A DNA stretch of 64,000 bases from the NCBI GenBank assembly GCA_963751245.1, contig CAVVTR010000002.1:186001-250000 (forward strand), written 5' to 3'. Below the pieces are notes generated by a model that saw nothing but the letters and a program-made list of their open reading frames with translations, was not told where the DNA came from and did not search any database. Below, piece by piece: positions 18,774 to 26,091 of this stretch (within the stretch, counting starts at the first letter, position 1; every line of letters starts with the position of its first letter). Both the position numbers and the translations under genes were made by a program. The DNA comes from CAVVTR01 sp963751245 (GTDB lineage Bacteria; Acidobacteriota; Thermoanaerobaculia; Thermoanaerobaculales; Thermoanaerobaculaceae).

Positions 18774-19252
18774 GCGCGACGGGCTGTGCCGACCAGGCAC
18801 CCCTCGACGAGATCCTGACCCGGTACCCGGCCGCGGAGGCCTCCCTCATCCAGGTGCTCCAGGACGTCCACCGGGCGTACAATTACCTCCCCTGCGACGT
18901 GCTCGTGAAGGTCGGCGAGACCCTCGGCGTACCGCTCGCCAAGGTCTTCTCGGTCGCGACGTTCTACAAGGCGTTCTCGCTCCAGCCCCAGGGCCGCACC
19001 ATCGTGCGGGTGTGCACCGGCACGGCGTGCCACATTCGCGGCGCCGGCCAGCTCCTCGAGGAGCTCGAGCGCGAGCTCGGGGTCGGCGCGGGCGAGACCA
19101 CGGAGGACCTCGGCTTCACCGTGAAGACGGTGAACTGCGTCGGGGCCTGCGCGATGGCGCCGGTGCTCATCGTCGGCGAGACCTATCACGGCGGCGCGAA
19201 GCCCACCCGGGTGGCGCGGTACCTGAAGGAGGGGGGCCACGATGAGAATTGA
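18770..19252 (+). CDS. NuoE/HydC-like [2Fe-2S] subunit
   Basis: A 160-residue thioredoxin-fold ferredoxin of the complex I 24-kDa type, also found in multimeric hydrogenases (HydC, HndA) and formate dehydrogenases. Its [2Fe-2S] ligands are Cys82, Cys87, Cys123 and Cys127 (VCTGTACHIRGA and VNCVGACAMAP). The helical N-terminus (ILTRYPAAEASLIQVLQDV) is standard. It starts in a four-base overlap with the gamma subunit and its stop overlaps the NuoF-like gene by 11 bases. It would pair with the NuoF-like protein in electron transfer to NAD(P). Confidence 0.92.
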   Translation: MSATGCADQAPLDEILTRYPAAEASLIQVLQDVHRAYNYLPCDVLVKVGETLGVPLAKVFSVATFYKAFSLQPQGRTIVRVCTGTACHIRGAGQLLEELERELGVGAGETTEDLGFTVKTVNCVGACAMAPVLIVGETYHGGAKPTRVARYLKEGGHDEN

Positions 19253-21131
19253 CTCGAAGGCCGCGTTCGACGACTTCCTCCGGCAGGCCACGGAGCGTGC
19301 CGCGGGCCACGGCACCGAGGTGCTGGTGTGCTGCGGCACCGGGTGCCTGGCCAACGGCTCGCGCAAGGTGGCGGAGGCGTTCGCGGCGGAGCTCGAGGGC
19401 AAGGGCGTCCCGGCCGGGCTGAAGGTGTTCACGAAGACCACCGGCTGCCACGGGTTCTGCGAGCGAGGCCCCCTCGTCGTGGTGCAGCCCGCCGGGGTGC
19501 TGTACACCAAGGTCAAGCCGGCGGACGTGCCCGAGATCGTCGAGAAGACCGTCGCGGGCGGCGAGGTGGTCACGCGCCTGCTGTACAAGGATCCGGTCAG
19601 CAAGGAGAGGGTCACGAGCTACGCCGAGGTCCCCTTCTACAAGAACCAGACCAGGGTGGCCATGCGCAACATCGGGCGGGTCGACCCCGCCGACATCGCC
19701 GACGCCGTGGCCCACGGCGCCTGGTCCGGTGCGGTCAAGGCGCTCACGTCCATGGCCCCCGAGGCGGTCATCGCCGAGGTGGAGCGGTCGGGTCTGCGCG
19801 GCCGCGGCGGCGCCGGCTTCGCCACCGCGCGGAAGTGGAGCGCCTGCCGGAGAGCGGCGGGGGAGCGGAAGTTCGTGCTGTGCAACGGCGACGAGGGCGA
19901 CCCCGGGGCGTTCAAGGACCGCTCGATCATGGAGGGCGATCCCCACTCGGTGCTCGAGGGCATGCTCATCGGCGCCTGGGCGGTCGGCGCCCACGAGGGG
20001 ATCATCTACGTCCGGGACGAGTATCCCCTGGCGGTGGTCCATCTCACGCTGGCCATCCGGCAGGCCCGGGAGCTCGGGCTCCTGGGCGACGACATCCTGG
20101 GCACGGGCTTCGCCTTCGACGTGCAGATCTCCCGCGGCGGCGGCGCCTTCGTCTGTGGGGAGTCCTCCGCCCTGATGCGCTCCCTCGAGGGGCGTACCGG
20201 CGAGCCCCGCGCAAAGTACGTCCACGCCACCGACCGCGGCCTCTACGACATGCCCACGGTGCTCAACAACGTGGAGACGTGGGCGGACGTGGGGGCCGTC
20301 GTCCAGCACGGCGGCGAGTGGTTCGCCGCCATGGGCAGCGGAAAGTCCCGGGGGACGAAAGCCTTCTCCCTGGTGGGGAAGGTGAAGAACACGGGCCTCA
20401 TCGAGCTGCCCATGGGCACGACGCTGCGCGAGATCATCTACGGCATCGGCGGCGGCATCCTGGGCGACCGGCCGTTCAAGGCGGTGCAGACCGGCGGGCC
20501 CTCCGGGGGGTGCGTGCCCGAGTCGCTCCTCGACCTCCCGGTGGACTACGAGCAGCTCACCGAAGCCGGCTCGATGATGGGCTCCGGCGGAATGATCGTC
20601 ATGGACGACCGGACCTGCATGGTGGACGTGGCCCGGTACTTCCTCAACTTCCTCGTGGAAGAGTCCTGCGGCAAGTGCACTCCGTGCCGGGAGGGACTCA
20701 AGCAGATGCTCGCGATCTTCGACCGGCTGGTGGCCGGCCGGGGGAGGGCGGGGGACCTCGAGGCCATCGAGCGCCTGGCCGCGGGGATGCAGCTCGGCAG
20801 CCTGTGCGAGCTGGGCAAGTCGGCGCCGAACCCGGTCCTGTCCACGCTGCGCTACTTCCGCGACGAGTACGCGGCCCACATCGAGGCCAGGGCCTGTCCG
20901 GCCGGGATCTGCCGCGACCTCACCGCCTACGAGATCGTCGAGGACGCGTGCAACGGCTGTCACGCCTGCTTCAAGGCGTGCCCGGTCGACGCCATCACGG
21001 GCAAGACCAAGGAGCTGCACGTCATCCACCAGGAGAAGTGCATCTCCTGCGGCGCCTGCTTCGACGCCTGTCCCACCGAGGCCATCAGGTTCTTCCCGAA
21101 GCCGCAGGCGGCGGAAAGGAAGGTTGTGTAA
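19242..21131 (+). CDS. NuoF/HydB-like NADH-binding flavoprotein with extra Fe-S domains
   Basis: A 629-residue protein. Residues 1-110 are a thioredoxin-like [2Fe-2S] domain (Cys30/31, Cys35, Cys69, Cys73). The central NuoF domain has GRGGAGF (187-193, FMN/NADH), NGDEGDPGAF (215-224) and [4Fe-4S] ligands Cys476, Cys479, Cys482 and Cys522. The C-terminus has two ferredoxin motifs (CNGCHACFKACP, CISCGACFDACP). This is the HydB/HndC layout of NAD-linked FeFe hydrogenases and related flavin-bifurcating complexes, not of respiratory NuoF, which lacks both end domains. It overlaps nuoE-like and nuoG-like neighbours. Confidence 0.93.
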   Translation: MRIDSKAAFDDFLRQATERAAGHGTEVLVCCGTGCLANGSRKVAEAFAAELEGKGVPAGLKVFTKTTGCHGFCERGPLVVVQPAGVLYTKVKPADVPEIVEKTVAGGEVVTRLLYKDPVSKERVTSYAEVPFYKNQTRVAMRNIGRVDPADIADAVAHGAWSGAVKALTSMAPEAVIAEVERSGLRGRGGAGFATARKWSACRRAAGERKFVLCNGDEGDPGAFKDRSIMEGDPHSVLEGMLIGAWAVGAHEGIIYVRDEYPLAVVHLTLAIRQARELGLLGDDILGTGFAFDVQISRGGGAFVCGESSALMRSLEGRTGEPRAKYVHATDRGLYDMPTVLNNVETWADVGAVVQHGGEWFAAMGSGKSRGTKAFSLVGKVKNTGLIELPMGTTLREIIYGIGGGILGDRPFKAVQTGGPSGGCVPESLLDLPVDYEQLTEAGSMMGSGGMIVMDDRTCMVDVARYFLNFLVEESCGKCTPCREGLKQMLAIFDRLVAGRGRAGDLEAIERLAAGMQLGSLCELGKSAPNPVLSTLRYFRDEYAAHIEARACPAGICRDLTAYEIVEDACNGCHACFKACPVDAITGKTKELHVIHQEKCISCGACFDACPTEAIRFFPKPQAAERKVV

Positions 21132-21910
21132 TGCCCACGCTGACCATCGACGGCAAGACGGTGCACGCCCGCGAGGGGGCCTTCGTCCTCGAGGCGGCGC
21201 GGAGCGCCGGCGTGCCCATTCCGACCCTGTGCCAGCACGAGGCCCTGGAGCCCTGGGGCGGGTGCCGGCTCTGCCTGGTGGACGTCACCAAGGAGGGGTG
21301 GGACGGGTGGCGCAAGATGGTGGTGTCCTGCCAGTACCCCGTGGAGGAGGGGCTGATCGTCCTCACCGCCACGGAGCGGGTCGTGGCCACGCGCCGCGTC
21401 GTGCTGGACCTCCTCCTGGCGCGCTGCCCCGAGACGCCGCTGATCCAGAAGCTCGCCCGCGAGGCCGGCATCGAGGAGACCTCGTACGAGGTCAATCCGG
21501 AGCCCACCGACTGCATCCTCTGCGCCCTGTGCACCCGGGTGTGCGACCACCTGGGGATCTCGGCGATCTCCACGGTGGACCGCGGCATCGGCCGCGAGGT
21601 GGCGCCGCCGTTCGACGAGGCGCCGCCGGACTGCATCGGGTGCCTGGCCTGCGCCGAGGTGTGCCCCACGGACTGCATCCCCTACCAGACGTCGGACCGC
21701 TCGCGGACGATCTGGGGGAAGACCTTCGAGATGGTCCGCTGCCCGACCTGCGGCCGCGCCCACATCACCCGGGACCAGGCGGCGTTCTTCGACGGCCGCG
21801 GCGGCGTACCCGCCTCCTACTTCGAGACCTGCGACGCCTGCAAGCGCAAGCAGATGTCGACGAGCTTCGCGGAGCTTTCCGCGGCACGCGAGGAGACGCC
21901 ATGGAGATGA
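21131..21910 (+). CDS. Truncated NuoG/HydA-like iron-sulfur protein without catalytic domain
   Basis: A 259-residue protein equal to the N-terminal part of NuoG, HydA or FdhA. A [2Fe-2S] domain (Cys34, Cys45, Cys48, Cys67) is followed by two [4Fe-4S] motifs (CILCALCTRVC, CIGCLACAEVC). The His-ligated cluster region normally between them is missing. The C-terminus has two Cys pairs (CPTCGR, CDACKRK), perhaps a zinc or extra cluster site. There is no H-cluster or molybdopterin domain, and the chain ends cleanly, so this looks like a genuine electron-wire subunit. The ATG overlaps the previous stop by one base. Confidence 0.88.
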   Translation: MPTLTIDGKTVHAREGAFVLEAARSAGVPIPTLCQHEALEPWGGCRLCLVDVTKEGWDGWRKMVVSCQYPVEEGLIVLTATERVVATRRVVLDLLLARCPETPLIQKLAREAGIEETSYEVNPEPTDCILCALCTRVCDHLGISAISTVDRGIGREVAPPFDEAPPDCIGCLACAEVCPTDCIPYQTSDRSRTIWGKTFEMVRCPTCGRAHITRDQAAFFDGRGGVPASYFETCDACKRKQMSTSFAELSAAREETPWR

Positions 21911-22353
21911 TCTACCGCGTCAACGTCCAGCGCTGCATCGGCTGCGGCAAGTGCGAGCTGGCGTGCGCGTTCGCCCACGGCAGCGAGGGCCGGCCCTCCA
22001 GGACGCGCATCAACATCTTCCGCCGCGGTCCCGAGCGGGGCACGCCGGTGGTGTGCTTCCAGTGCGGCGACCCGGCCTGCGCGGCCGTCTGTCCCACCGC
22101 GGCGCTGGTGCGCAACGAGGAGACCGGCGCCATCGACATGGACCGCGACCGTTGTATCGGCTGCCGTCTGTGCGTGGCCGCCTGCCCCTTCGGCAACATG
22201 CTGTGGGACGAGGCCTACCACTGCGTGCAGAAGTGCGACCTGTGCGGTGGCGACCCCAAATGCGTGCCGTTCTGTCCCACGGGGGCCCTCGAGTACGTCC
22301 CTGCCGACGAGGCCGCCGAGCGTCCCCGCACGCTCGTCCGGGAGGTGGTGTGA
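21901..22353 (+). CDS. Four-cluster ferredoxin-like electron transfer subunit (HycB/HydN/PsrB type)
   Basis: A 150-residue protein with four [4Fe-4S] motifs: CIGCGKCELACAFAH, CFQCGDPACAAVCPTAA, CIGCRLCVAACPFG and CDLCGGDPKCVPFCPTGA. Such proteins link a catalytic subunit to a partner, for instance in formate-hydrogen lyase, CO dehydrogenase (CooF) and tungsten aldehyde oxidoreductases. It overlaps the NuoG-like gene by 10 bases. It could carry electrons between the 2-oxoacid oxidoreductase and the NADH module, or to an unseen partner. Confidence 0.9.
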   Translation: MEMIYRVNVQRCIGCGKCELACAFAHGSEGRPSRTRINIFRRGPERGTPVVCFQCGDPACAAVCPTAALVRNEETGAIDMDRDRCIGCRLCVAACPFGNMLWDEAYHCVQKCDLCGGDPKCVPFCPTGALEYVPADEAAERPRTLVREVV

Positions 22354-22862
22354 TGGGCACGTCCGACGCGATCCGCGACATCCTCCAGAAGGCCTACCAG
22401 ATCGAGGTCGACGGGTACACATTCTATTCCATGACGGCGGACCGGGCGAGCCGGCCCGCGGTCAAGGAGCTGTTCGAGAAGCTCGCCGGCGACGAGGTCG
22501 AGCACCAGCGCTACCTGCGCGAGGTGATGCGCAGCGTGGACCGCGACGGAGCGTCGGCGTTCCGCGTGCAGCTCAAGGTCCCGGGCATGGCCGACTTCTC
22601 GAGGCGTATCTTCACCGACGCCTTCCGCCAGCAGGCGCAGGGGGCGGCGTTCGAGGTTGCCGTGCTGTCCATCGGGATGCAGCTCGAGTCCAACGCCGTG
22701 GCGTACTTCTCCGGCGCTGCCGAGCGCGCCGGCGAGGAGGAGGTTCGTGCTTTCTACCGCTTCCTGGCGGACTGGGAGAAGGAGCATCTCGACGCCCTTC
22801 AGACGCTGCACGGAATGGTGCGGACGGACTTCTGGGAGCGGGCGGGATTCGCACCCTTCTGA
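22353..22862 (+). CDS. Rubrerythrin/ferritin-like protein
   Basis: A 169-residue four-helix ferritin-like protein. Conserved acidic pairs appear as QIEVDGYTFY and DEVEHQRYL in the first half and EVAVLSIGMQLESNAVAYF and DWEKEHLDAL in the second. That is the di-iron pattern of the rubrerythrin family, without the C-terminal rubredoxin domain. It probably protects the oxygen-sensitive Fe-S enzymes encoded just upstream by reducing peroxide or by binding iron. GGGAGG precedes the ATG, which overlaps the ferredoxin stop; it is last in the operon. Confidence 0.85.
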   Translation: MGTSDAIRDILQKAYQIEVDGYTFYSMTADRASRPAVKELFEKLAGDEVEHQRYLREVMRSVDRDGASAFRVQLKVPGMADFSRRIFTDAFRQQAQGAAFEVAVLSIGMQLESNAVAYFSGAAERAGEEEVRAFYRFLADWEKEHLDALQTLHGMVRTDFWERAGFAPF

Positions 22863-23040
22863 TCGCCCCCGGCTCTCCAGGCAGCGGATCCGCGGCCCGC
22901 GCGCCGGGCCTCTGGCGCCGCGGGGTGAGTTGCGCAAGAATGGCCGTCATGCGGGGCGACAGTATCGCGGTGCGTCCGCGGGTCACGGCGCCAACGGACG
23001 GCTGCCGGGGCGCGTATAAGCAGCGGAGGTTGGACCGACG

Positions 23041-23655
23041 ATGGGTGTTCTTCGCCTCGTGCCCAGGGAGCAGGTGAACCCGCAGCACGACGACAGGGAG
23101 CTGGCGGCACGGGCGAGGGCCGGTGACGAGGAAGCTTTCGCGAGCCTGGTTCGGCGGCACCAGGCGGGGCTGAGGCGTTTCGCGGCGCGCATCCTGGGCG
23201 ACCAGGAGGAGGCGCGCGACATCGCCCAGCTCGCGTTCATCCGCGCCTGGGAGAACCTCTCCCGCTACAACCCCGCGTGGTCGTTCTCGACCTGGCTCTA
23301 CCGCATCGCCAGCAACCTCGCCATCGACGTCCTGCGCTCCCGGGACAGCCGCGAGCGGACCCACGCATCCCACCTGCGCATGGTGGGCGACACCGTGCGC
23401 CCCACCGCGCTGGCCGACCTGGCGGAGGGCGAGGTTCAGCGCATCTTCGCCGAGCTCGCGGAGCGCCTCACGCCCTCGCAACGCCTGGCGTTCGTGCTCC
23501 GCGAGGTCGAGGGCCGCTCCACCGCCGAGGTGGCCGGCATCATGGGTTGCACCGAGGCCACGGTCCGCAACCACGTGTTCCAGGCCAGGGCGGTGCTGCG
23601 CCGCGAGATCGCGGAGCGTTACCCCGAGTACTTGCCCAAGGAGGGCCGGCGATGA
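23041..23655 (+). CDS. ECF-type RNA polymerase sigma factor (RpoE-like)
   Basis: A 204-residue sigma factor with region 2 (DEEAFASLVRRHQAGLRRFAARILGDQEEARDIAQLAFIRAWENL and YNPAWSFSTWLYRIASNLAIDVLR) and region 4 (LAERLTPSQRLAFVLREVEG, then TAEVAGIMGCTEATVRNHVFQAR). The following anti-sigma gene starts inside its stop codon (ATGA). TATAAG at 23015-23020 is a possible -10. The pair is coupled to a secretion/pilus operon, so it probably controls that operon autogenously. Confidence 0.93.
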   Translation: MGVLRLVPREQVNPQHDDRELAARARAGDEEAFASLVRRHQAGLRRFAARILGDQEEARDIAQLAFIRAWENLSRYNPAWSFSTWLYRIASNLAIDVLRSRDSRERTHASHLRMVGDTVRPTALADLAEGEVQRIFAELAERLTPSQRLAFVLREVEGRSTAEVAGIMGCTEATVRNHVFQARAVLRREIAERYPEYLPKEGRR

Positions 23656-24173
23656 AGTCCTGTGTGGAGATCCGCCTTCTCGTGCCGAGGTTCGTGGATC
23701 TGAGCCTCGACGCCCCCGAGGAGCGCGAGGTCCGCGATCACCTCCGTGGATGCCGCGCCTGCCGCGCGCTCGTGGCGGAGGGGGAGCCGGCCCTGGGCCT
23801 CGCCGTGGCGATGACCGACGAGCCCTTCGACGACTGCGACGACTTCACCGCCGGGGTCCTCGCCGGCGTCCACCAGCGCTCGGTGGAGCGGACGCTGTCG
23901 TCGCGCCGCCGCCGCTGGCTGATGAGCGTGGCAGCCGCGGTGCTTCTCCTGCTGGGCGGCGCCGAGATCCGGCAGAGGATCGAGGCGCCGACGGCGCCAG
24001 CGCCTGCGCTGGTGGCGGAGGCCCGGCCGGCGGTGCGTCCGGCGACGGGGCCGGCGAGCGATCCCGCCTTCATCGAGGTGGAGGGCGAGGATGTGCGGGT
24101 GTACCAGTTCGCTTCGGCCTCCAAGGACGCGGTCCAGGTGGCGTTCATCGTGGACCCCCACCTGGAGCTGTAG
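23652..24173 (+). CDS. Membrane anti-sigma factor with zinc-finger domain
   Basis: A 173-residue protein. Residues 1-40 look like a zinc-finger anti-sigma domain: C4, then HLRGCRACRAL (HxxxCxxC). A transmembrane segment (WLMSVAAAVLLLLGGAEI) lies near residues 92-110. The C-terminal periplasmic tail is Pro/Ala-rich and ends with a conserved-looking VQVAFIVDPHLEL. It would hold the upstream ECF sigma factor at the membrane until a signal arrives. Start overlaps the sigma gene (ATGA); the secretin-N gene begins two bases after its stop. Confidence 0.85.
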   Translation: MKSCVEIRLLVPRFVDLSLDAPEEREVRDHLRGCRACRALVAEGEPALGLAVAMTDEPFDDCDDFTAGVLAGVHQRSVERTLSSRRRRWLMSVAAAVLLLLGGAEIRQRIEAPTAPAPALVAEARPAVRPATGPASDPAFIEVEGEDVRVYQFASASKDAVQVAFIVDPHLEL

Positions 24174-24174
24174 G

Positions 24175-24876
24175 GTGCGGCGGGTCCTCACCTCGGCCGT
24201 CCTCCTCCTCGGGTTCGCCGTGGCGGCCGCCGCGGCGGCCGACGGCGCCACCAAGGAGCTGCGCGTCTTCAGGCTCCGATTCCGCTCCCTGTCGGAAGCG
24301 GCGGCGCTGGTGGAGCCGCTGCTGTCGGGGGACGGCAGCATCGTGCTCCAGCCGAGCCTCAACACCCTTACCGTCACCGATCACCCGGACGTCGTGAAGC
24401 AGGTCGGCAACGTTCTGGCGGGCTGGGATGTCCCGCCCGCGTCCTACCAGGTCGGCATCAGGCTGATCCTCGCCTCGTCCGCAGCGCCGACGCCGGGGAC
24501 GGCCGCGGCGCCGGTAGCAGGGCTCAGCGAGAGCATTCTGAAGCTGTTCCACTTCACCTCATTCACCGAGGTGGACTCCCTGCACATCACCGCCACCGAC
24601 GGCAACGTCGTCGAGGCCATGGCGGGGGGCCGGTACTACATCCGGTTCACGCTGGTGGCGATGCCCCGGGATCCCGACCGCGTGCAGCTGTCGAGGCTCC
24701 AGGTGGCGCGGGAGCTGCCGGCGGGTCCCAGCGGCGTGGTCGTGCGCAGGACGCTGCTCCAGTCCACCGTGAGCCTGCGGGTGGGGCAGACGTCGGTGGT
24801 GGGCGCCGCCCGCTCCGAGGAGGCGGCCAAGGCGCTGCTCCTGATCTTCTCGGCCCAGCGGGAGGGGCACCGGTGA
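24175..24876 (+). CDS. Periplasmic secretin N-domain-like protein
   Basis: A 233-residue protein with a signal peptide (VLTSAVLLLGFAVAAAAAADG). The segment KELRVFRLRFRSLSEAAALVEPLLSGDGSIVLQPSLNTLTVTDHPDVVKQV reads as one secretin N1/N2-type (PilQ/GspD) subdomain. The second half (YQVGIRLILASS...VSLRVGQTSVVGA) is beta-rich and resembles the start of a secretin body, but no pore-forming region follows. GTG start, followed by a GTGA overlap with gspF. A full secretin is encoded downstream, so this may be an accessory ring or a regulator. Confidence 0.68.
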   Translation: MRRVLTSAVLLLGFAVAAAAAADGATKELRVFRLRFRSLSEAAALVEPLLSGDGSIVLQPSLNTLTVTDHPDVVKQVGNVLAGWDVPPASYQVGIRLILASSAAPTPGTAAAPVAGLSESILKLFHFTSFTEVDSLHITATDGNVVEAMAGGRYYIRFTLVAMPRDPDRVQLSRLQVARELPAGPSGVVVRRTLLQSTVSLRVGQTSVVGAARSEEAAKALLLIFSAQREGHR

Positions 24877-26081
24877 CAGAGTACGTCGTCAGGTTCGGCA
24901 CCCCTGAAGGAGCGGTGCTGGAGGAGAAGCACCGCTCCATGAGCGCCGAGGCTCTGCGCCGGGAGCTCGAGGGGCGCGGGCTGCACGTGTTCCAGGTACG
25001 GCAGGCTGGCAGCTCGCTGCGGTTGCCCCTGTTCCGCCGGCGGGAGAAGCTCAAGTCGCTGGACTTCCTGGTCTTCAACCAGCAGCTCGCGACGCTCCTG
25101 CGCGCCGGCATCCCGGTGCTGCAGTCCCTGGAGCTGCTCCACCGCTCCCAGGGCAACGCGTTCTTCAAGCAGGTCCTCGCCCGGGTGCTGGACGACGTCC
25201 GCAACGGCGTGGCGCTCTCGGATGCGTTCTCGGCGCAGGGGGACCTCTTTCCCCGTCTCTACTCGGCCACGCTCATGGCCGGCGAGCGCTCCGGCGAGCT
25301 GGTCTCGGTCCTCGACCGCTACGTGAAGCACCAGCAGCTCCTCGAGGACGTGTGGCGCCGGGTCAAGGGCGCCCTGACGTATCCCATGGTGCTGCTCACG
25401 CTGGCCTTCGGGCTCATCGGGCTCCTCGTCGGCTACGTGATTCCCCGCTTTGCCGTGTTCTACTCGGCGTTCTCGGCGGACCTGCCGCTCATCACCAAGG
25501 TCGTCGTCACCGGGTCCACATGGGTGCAGGGCCACCTTCCCTACATCGGCGGGGCCCTCCTGGTCGCCGTCGTGGCCCTGCCGCGGTGGCTGCGCACGGA
25601 GCGGGGCCTCCTCTTCCGCGACCGCGCCATCGTGCGGATCCCCTTCGTGGGGATCATCTTCAAGCTGTTCGCCCTGTCCCAGTTCGTCCGGTCCCTCGCC
25701 ACGCTGCTGTCGGGCGGCACGCCCCTGGTCTCCGCGCTGGAGGTGGCGACCTCCACCGTGACCAACCGGGCGATCTCCACGCCGCTGTCCCGCGTGGCCC
25801 CCAGGGTCCGGGAGGGCCAGGCGCTGTGGTCCTCCCTGGAGCTGACCCAGTTCTTTCCGGAGCTCACCCTGGCCATGGTCCAGGTGGGCGAGGCCACCGG
25901 AGCGCTGGAGGAGATGCTGTTCAACGTGGCGCGGTTCTATGATGAGAACATCGAGGTGAAGCTGGCCAGGGTCGTCACGCTCATCGAGCCGTTCGTGCTC
26001 ATCATCATGGGAGGCATCGTCGCCTTCCTGGTGCTCTCCATCTACCTGCCCATGTTCACCCTGATGCAGCACGCGCAGTGA
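24873..26081 (+). CDS. gspF: Type II secretion/type IV pilus inner-membrane platform protein GspF/PilC
   Basis: A 402-residue platform protein. It has two T2SSF domains (LDFLVFNQQLATLLRAGIPVLQSLELL and FALSQFVRSLATLLSGGTPLVSALEVA) and membrane segments near residues 170-190, 220-240 and 375-395. It interacts with the GspE ATPase and drives pseudopilus assembly. The N-terminal domain (residues 1-60) is the usual one. The GTG start overlaps the preceding stop. Confidence 0.93.
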   Translation: MTEYVVRFGTPEGAVLEEKHRSMSAEALRRELEGRGLHVFQVRQAGSSLRLPLFRRREKLKSLDFLVFNQQLATLLRAGIPVLQSLELLHRSQGNAFFKQVLARVLDDVRNGVALSDAFSAQGDLFPRLYSATLMAGERSGELVSVLDRYVKHQQLLEDVWRRVKGALTYPMVLLTLAFGLIGLLVGYVIPRFAVFYSAFSADLPLITKVVVTGSTWVQGHLPYIGGALLVAVVALPRWLRTERGLLFRDRAIVRIPFVGIIFKLFALSQFVRSLATLLSGGTPLVSALEVATSTVTNRAISTPLSRVAPRVREGQALWSSLELTQFFPELTLAMVQVGEATGALEEMLFNVARFYDENIEVKLARVVTLIEPFVLIIMGGIVAFLVLSIYLPMFTLMQHAQ

Positions 26082-26091
26082 GGTCGAAGCC

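Noticed and set aside
21131..21910. Idea that the short NuoG/HydA-like gene is a truncated pseudogene
   Set aside because: It ends with an orderly C-terminal Cys-rich segment and overlaps both neighbours with proper starts, so it looks like a designed short subunit.
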